64,000 nucleotides of DNA from Saccharothrix sp. (GTDB lineage: Bacteria > Actinomycetota > Actinomycetes > Mycobacteriales > Pseudonocardiaceae): the NCBI RefSeq assembly GCF_031180885.1, contig NZ_JAPSLK010000007.1, positions 171,648-235,647 of the forward strand, given 5' to 3'. Numbering within the stretch: the stretch's first letter is position 1; each line of letters opens with the position of its first letter. The translations under genes and the position numbers were made by a program. Of this stretch, positions 61,629-64,000 are shown piece by piece. The notes below the pieces were generated by a model, which saw only the letters and a program-made list of their open reading frames with translations, was not told the origin of the DNA and ran no database searches.

Positions 61629-62312
61629 ATGGCTTTTGAGGTGCCGGGCGCGGGCCGCAACGGCGCGGCGCCGCCCTGCCGGGTGCTGCTGGACGAGGAC
61701 AACGAGCTGATCCGGACCGGACTGCGGATCGTGCTCGACGCCGAACCCGACATCACCGTGGTCGGCGAGACGACGCCGGGCGAGGACCCGGCCGCCGTCC
61801 GCCGCGACACCCGGCCGGACCTGGTGGTCGGCGGCCGGGTGGGCGGCGCGTTCGCCGGGCTGCCGGTGGTGGTGCTGTGCCGGGAGGCGTCGGCCGAGGA
61901 GCTGGAGCGGGCGATCCGGGACGGGGCGCGCGGCCTGCTGCTGTGGAGCGATTCGGCGCGGCACGTCGTGGAGGCGGTCCGGGCGGTGGCCGAGGGCAAG
62001 GGTTTCGTGGCCCCGTCCCTGGCCGGTCACGTGCTGGACCAACTCACCCACTGCCTGCCCGCGCCACGCGCCCAGGGCAGCACGGGCTTCGAATCGCTCA
62101 CCGCGCGGGAGTTGGAGGTGCTGCGCTTGCTGGCCAGCGGCCTGACCACGGGGCAGGCGGCGAAGGCGATCCACCGCAGCCAGGCGACCGTGAAGTCGCA
62201 CATCTCCCACGCCCTGGCCAAACTCGGCCTGCACGACCGTTCCCAGGCGATCGCGATGGCCTACCGAACCGGCCTGATCTCCGGCAGGGCCGCTCCCACC
62301 GGCCTGCCCTGA
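61629..62312 (+). CDS. NarL/LuxR-type regulator with atypical receiver domain
   Basis: ATG at 61629; 227 residues. The C-terminal HTH is typical: LTARELEVLRLLASGLTTGQAAKAI and TVKSHISHALAKLGLHDRSQAI. The N-terminal half has receiver-like spacing (CRVLLDEDNELIRTGLRIVLDAEPDITVVGET). At the position of the phosphoacceptor (normally LMDIRMP) it reads VVGGRVGG, so no Asp is available, and the chain is shortened there. It is therefore probably not controlled by phosphorylation; atypical response regulators of this kind can bind end products. No histidine kinase gene is adjacent. It lies 172 bp after the cluster SARP, so it may belong to the same regulon. Confidence 0.85.
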   Translation: MAFEVPGAGRNGAAPPCRVLLDEDNELIRTGLRIVLDAEPDITVVGETTPGEDPAAVRRDTRPDLVVGGRVGGAFAGLPVVVLCREASAEELERAIRDGARGLLLWSDSARHVVEAVRAVAEGKGFVAPSLAGHVLDQLTHCLPAPRAQGSTGFESLTARELEVLRLLASGLTTGQAAKAIHRSQATVKSHISHALAKLGLHDRSQAIAMAYRTGLISGRAAPTGLP

Positions 62313-62363
62313 CCACACCGGCTCCAGTCGCGCCAGCCTTGGTCACGCGGCCCCGGTCCCGCC

Positions 62364-62408
62364 GGCCCTGATCACACCGGCCCTGATCACACCGGCCCTG
62401 GTCACGCG
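62364..62408. repeat. Three 15-bp direct repeats at a gene 3' end
   Basis: GGCCCTGATCACACC occurs at 62364 and 62379, with a variant at 62394. The block lies between the stop of the NarL-type gene and the DUF4267 gene and overlaps the latter's last codons. Confidence 0.7.
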
Positions 62409-62791
62409 GCCTTGCGGCGCTGCTCGACCAGCAGCAGGACGCCGATGAGGATCACCATGACCGCCGCCGAGCCGTGGACGGCCAGCGCGTAGCCGATCGT
62501 GCCGCCGTGGGTGGCGACCGCGATGCAGTCGCCGATGGGCATGATCGCGTTGCTGAGGATGACGTAGCCCAGCGCCTTGCGGTGTCCCATCAGCAGCAGG
62601 ATCAGTGCCGTTGTGCCGTAGGCGATGTCCCGCACGCCTTTGACGACGTAGTACCCCGCGCCCTCGTCGGTCGGCCACGGCGTGATGCCGAACCCGGCGG
62701 CCGCGTCCGCGCCGAGGATCAGGAAGCTCAACCCGAAGTAGAAGCCCGCGAGGACGATCAGGCCGGCGAGGACGGTGTTGAGGCGCTTCAT
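62402..62791 (-). CDS. DUF4267-type small membrane protein
   Basis: The ATG at 62791 is preferred over the upstream in-frame TTG because GGAG lies 6 bp before it; 129 residues. Four hydrophobic helices are visible (LNTVLAGLIVLAGFYFGLSFLILG, IAYGTTALILLLMG, LGYVILSNAIMPIGDCIAV, AAVMVILIGVLLLV). The central motif YYVVKGVRDIAYG is characteristic of DUF4267 proteins. Function is unknown; relatives commonly pair with TetR regulators. Here it is divergent from a TetR gene across a 102-bp region with CTAGC-type repeats, so it is probably that regulator's target. Confidence 0.8.
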   Translation of the reverse strand: MKRLNTVLAGLIVLAGFYFGLSFLILGADAAAGFGITPWPTDEGAGYYVVKGVRDIAYGTTALILLLMGHRKALGYVILSNAIMPIGDCIAVATHGGTIGYALAVHGSAAVMVILIGVLLLVEQRRKAA

Positions 62792-62806
62792 TCGATGCTC
62801 CAACCT

Positions 62807-62889
62807 CTAGCGCTGCTAGGTCTGCGAGCGACACTAGATGGTCGCCGCTTGATTGTCGAGCGGTGCTAGCCACAGATGCGGTGCTAGCC
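62807..62889. promoter_or_regulatory. CTAGC-type operator sites between DUF4267 and TetR genes
   Basis: CTAGCGCTGCTAG (62807-62819) is a perfect palindrome just upstream of the DUF4267 start. CGGTGCTAGCC occurs twice as a direct repeat (62861-62871 and 62879-62889) immediately before the TetR start. Shared GCTAG cores on both sides suggest one regulator controlling both promoters. Confidence 0.55.
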
Positions 62890-62893
62890 TCAG

Positions 62894-63469
62894 GTGGTGT
62901 CCATCCAACAGCGACGTGAACGCGAACGCGCCGAACGCCACCGACTGATCGTCGCGGCGGCCCGGGAACTCGCCGAGACCGAGGGCTGGGAGTCGGTGAC
63001 CACGAGGCGGCTGGCCGAACGCGTCGAGTACAGCCAGCCCGTGCTGTACAGCCACTTCAAGGGCAAGGACGCGATCGTGTCGGCCGTGGCGATCGAGGGT
63101 TGCGGGGACTTGGCGCAGATGTTGCGCGAGGCCCGCGACGCGCAGCCGGATCCGGTGGCGGCGCTGCGCGCGGTGGCCGAGGCGTACTTGGAGTTCGCGC
63201 GGGCGCGGCCTGCGCTCTACGACGCGATGTTCGTGCAGCGGACGGACATCCCGTTCGGGACACCGGAGTCACCGCCGGAGTTGAAGGCCGCTTTCGGCGC
63301 GTTCGTGTCGGTGGTCGAGCCGTTGGCGGGTGATCGGGACTTGGAGACTTTGACCGAGGTCCTGTGGAGCGCCCTGCACGGCTTGGCCACCCTCACCGGC
63401 AGCTCTCGCTTGCGCCCTGACCACCACAACTCCCGCCTAGACCTTCTCCTGAACGGCCTTCTGCCTTGA
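62894..63469 (+). CDS. TetR-family regulator
   Basis: GTG at 62894 or the adjacent GTG 62897; 191 residues. The HTH reads LIVAAARELAETEGWESVTTRRLAERVEYSQPVLYSHFKGKDAI, and the C-terminal part is the WHG/TetR_C-like helical domain (LYDAMFVQRTDIPFG...VLWSALHGLATLTGSSRL). It probably represses itself and the divergent DUF4267 gene through the CTAGC repeats between them. Inducer unknown. A repeat-rich block follows its stop. Confidence 0.9.
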   Translation: MVSIQQRRERERAERHRLIVAAARELAETEGWESVTTRRLAERVEYSQPVLYSHFKGKDAIVSAVAIEGCGDLAQMLREARDAQPDPVAALRAVAEAYLEFARARPALYDAMFVQRTDIPFGTPESPPELKAAFGAFVSVVEPLAGDRDLETLTEVLWSALHGLATLTGSSRLRPDHHNSRLDLLLNGLLP

Positions 63470-63477
63470 CCTTCTTC

Positions 63478-63569
63478 GGACGCGCTTCGCGCTGGACTTC
63501 GGACGCGCTTCGCGCTGGGGACCTTGGGACGCGCTTCGCGCTGGGGACTTTGGGGACGCGCTTCGCGCT
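63478..63569. repeat. Four short palindromic repeats GGACGCGCTTCGCGCT
   Basis: The 16-bp word recurs at 63478, 63501, 63527 and 63554, each able to form a GCGC-TTC-GCGC mini-hairpin, with 7-11-bp spacers. The phrase CTCAAGATCAAA that follows at about 63594 also occurs with the same words at 36536-36547. Confidence 0.85.
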
Positions 63570-63630
63570 CTCAAACCTCACGCGCTGACGCGCTCTCAAG
63601 ATCAAAGCGGGCCTGGAGGCCCCCAGGGGA

Positions 63631-63776
63631 GGAAGGGCGTCGGTCTGCCCCCGCACGACCTGCCAGAGGCAACCACGCTTTGGCCCTTTGTGCAACCGGT
63701 AAAGCGTGGTTGCACAAAGGGCCAAAGCGTGGTTGGGCTGCGCCCAGGCCGTACGGGGGCAGACCGAGGCCCTTCC
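63631..63776. repeat. Long hairpin element 1 at the right end
   Basis: Inner arms 63670-63697 and 63708-63735 are perfect 28-bp complements around a 10-nt loop. Outer arms (from GGAAGGGCGTCGGTCTGCCC at 63631 and its near-complement ending 63776) extend it. No coding potential is evident. The region 63731-63756 is also the exact complement of 63901-63926 in the next element. Confidence 0.88.
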
Positions 63777-63884
63777 TTGGCTTGGCAGCCGAGGCCGAAC
63801 CGCAAGCCGCGCTACGCGCGGGAAGATCGACGGTGCACTCGCGTGGCGCCGAAGGCGCTGGTCATGGCTGTCCAGCCACAGCGG

Positions 63885-64000
63885 GGCCTCGGTTCGTCCC
63901 CCGTACGGCCTGGGCGCAGCCCAACCGCGCTTCGCCCTTCTTGGCAACCAGCTTTACCGGTTGCCAAGAAGGGCGAAGGGTGGTTGCCTCCGGCAGGCCG
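63885..64000. repeat. Long hairpin element 2, cut by the window edge
   Basis: CTTCGCCCTTCTTGGCAACC (63930-63949) and its perfect complement at 63959-63978 enclose a 9-nt loop. The left outer arm is the complement of part of element 1 and the right arm (GGTTGCCTCCGGCAGG) resembles the complement of 63660-63675. The element continues beyond position 64000. Between the two elements (63777-63884) no gene is seen. Confidence 0.8.

Noticed and set aside
63478..63569. Possible CRISPR array
   Set aside because: Repeats are 16 bp, self-palindromic and separated by only 7-11 bp of related sequence. There are no unique 30-40-bp spacers and no cas genes.
1..64000. tRNA, rRNA, riboswitch, prophage or insertion sequence
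   Set aside because: No tRNA-like cloverleaf, T-loop signature, transposase, integrase or phage structural motif was recognised by eye. A dedicated scan (tRNAscan-SE, Infernal, ISfinder) would be decisive.

Overview
The window is very GC-rich actinomycete DNA (roughly 70 % or more by eye). It has frequent GTG/TTG starts, G+C-saturated third codon positions, several SARP-type regulators and no visible ribosomal, tRNA, transposase, phage or CRISPR genes. A filamentous actinomycete fits, perhaps of the Pseudonocardiales (Saccharothrix/Actinosynnema/Lentzea type). The family-level placement is an inference from gene content.

Layout. 0-27.5 kb holds secreted and regulatory genes. In order these are a truncated condensation-domain protein, a secreted CBM-PL7-PL6 alginate lyase, a shortened SARP regulator, a giant RHS/HINT/GIY-YIG polymorphic toxin with an LRR protein as probable immunity partner, a GH16-type secreted hydrolase, a subtilisin whose last codons are frameshifted, and a full SARP-NB-ARC-TPR regulator. 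A flavin-type pyridoxamine-oxidase-fold protein, a deleted drug exporter, a stripped-down Clp ATPase and an M20 peptidase follow. 27.5-38.8 kb is a mixed region: membrane proteins, hydrolases, a TerB-like protein, a graveyard of three gene remnants, a TetR-FAD oxidoreductase-hydrolase operon with visible operators, an intergenic patch of long palindromes, an MFS exporter and a CGNR zinc-finger regulator.

38.8-59.4 kb is the centrepiece: one operon of sixteen tightly packed genes, nearly all with start/stop overlaps. It is preceded by four heptamers in exact 11-bp phase (GCACATC type), the architecture of a SARP operator, and followed by its own SARP gene (59363-61456). It encodes three free acyl/peptidyl carrier proteins, a C-A-PCP NRPS, a C-PCP-TE protein, a free thioesterase, three stand-alone adenylating enzymes, a Sfp-type PPTase and two papain-fold BtrH-like proteins (one with a fused carrier-like domain). 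It also encodes a BtrK/VinO-like PLP decarboxylase, two acyl-CoA-dehydrogenase homologues, a ProA-like reductase without a kinase partner, and a TrpB2-like PLP enzyme without a TrpA. The likely logic is that amino acids are activated, held on carrier proteins, and decarboxylated, desaturated, reduced or beta-substituted there. They are then handed over by cysteine acyltransferases and NRPS condensation and released by thioesterases. I do not recognise the product; this is the best candidate for an undescribed system.

61.6-64 kb has an atypical NarL-type regulator without a phosphoacceptor, a DUF4267-TetR divergent pair and a terminal block of tandem repeats and long hairpins related to those at 36.4 kb. 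A 47-bp dispersed palindromic repeat occurs both between genes (27768) and in frame inside biosynthetic genes (56828, and a diverged copy at 53248).
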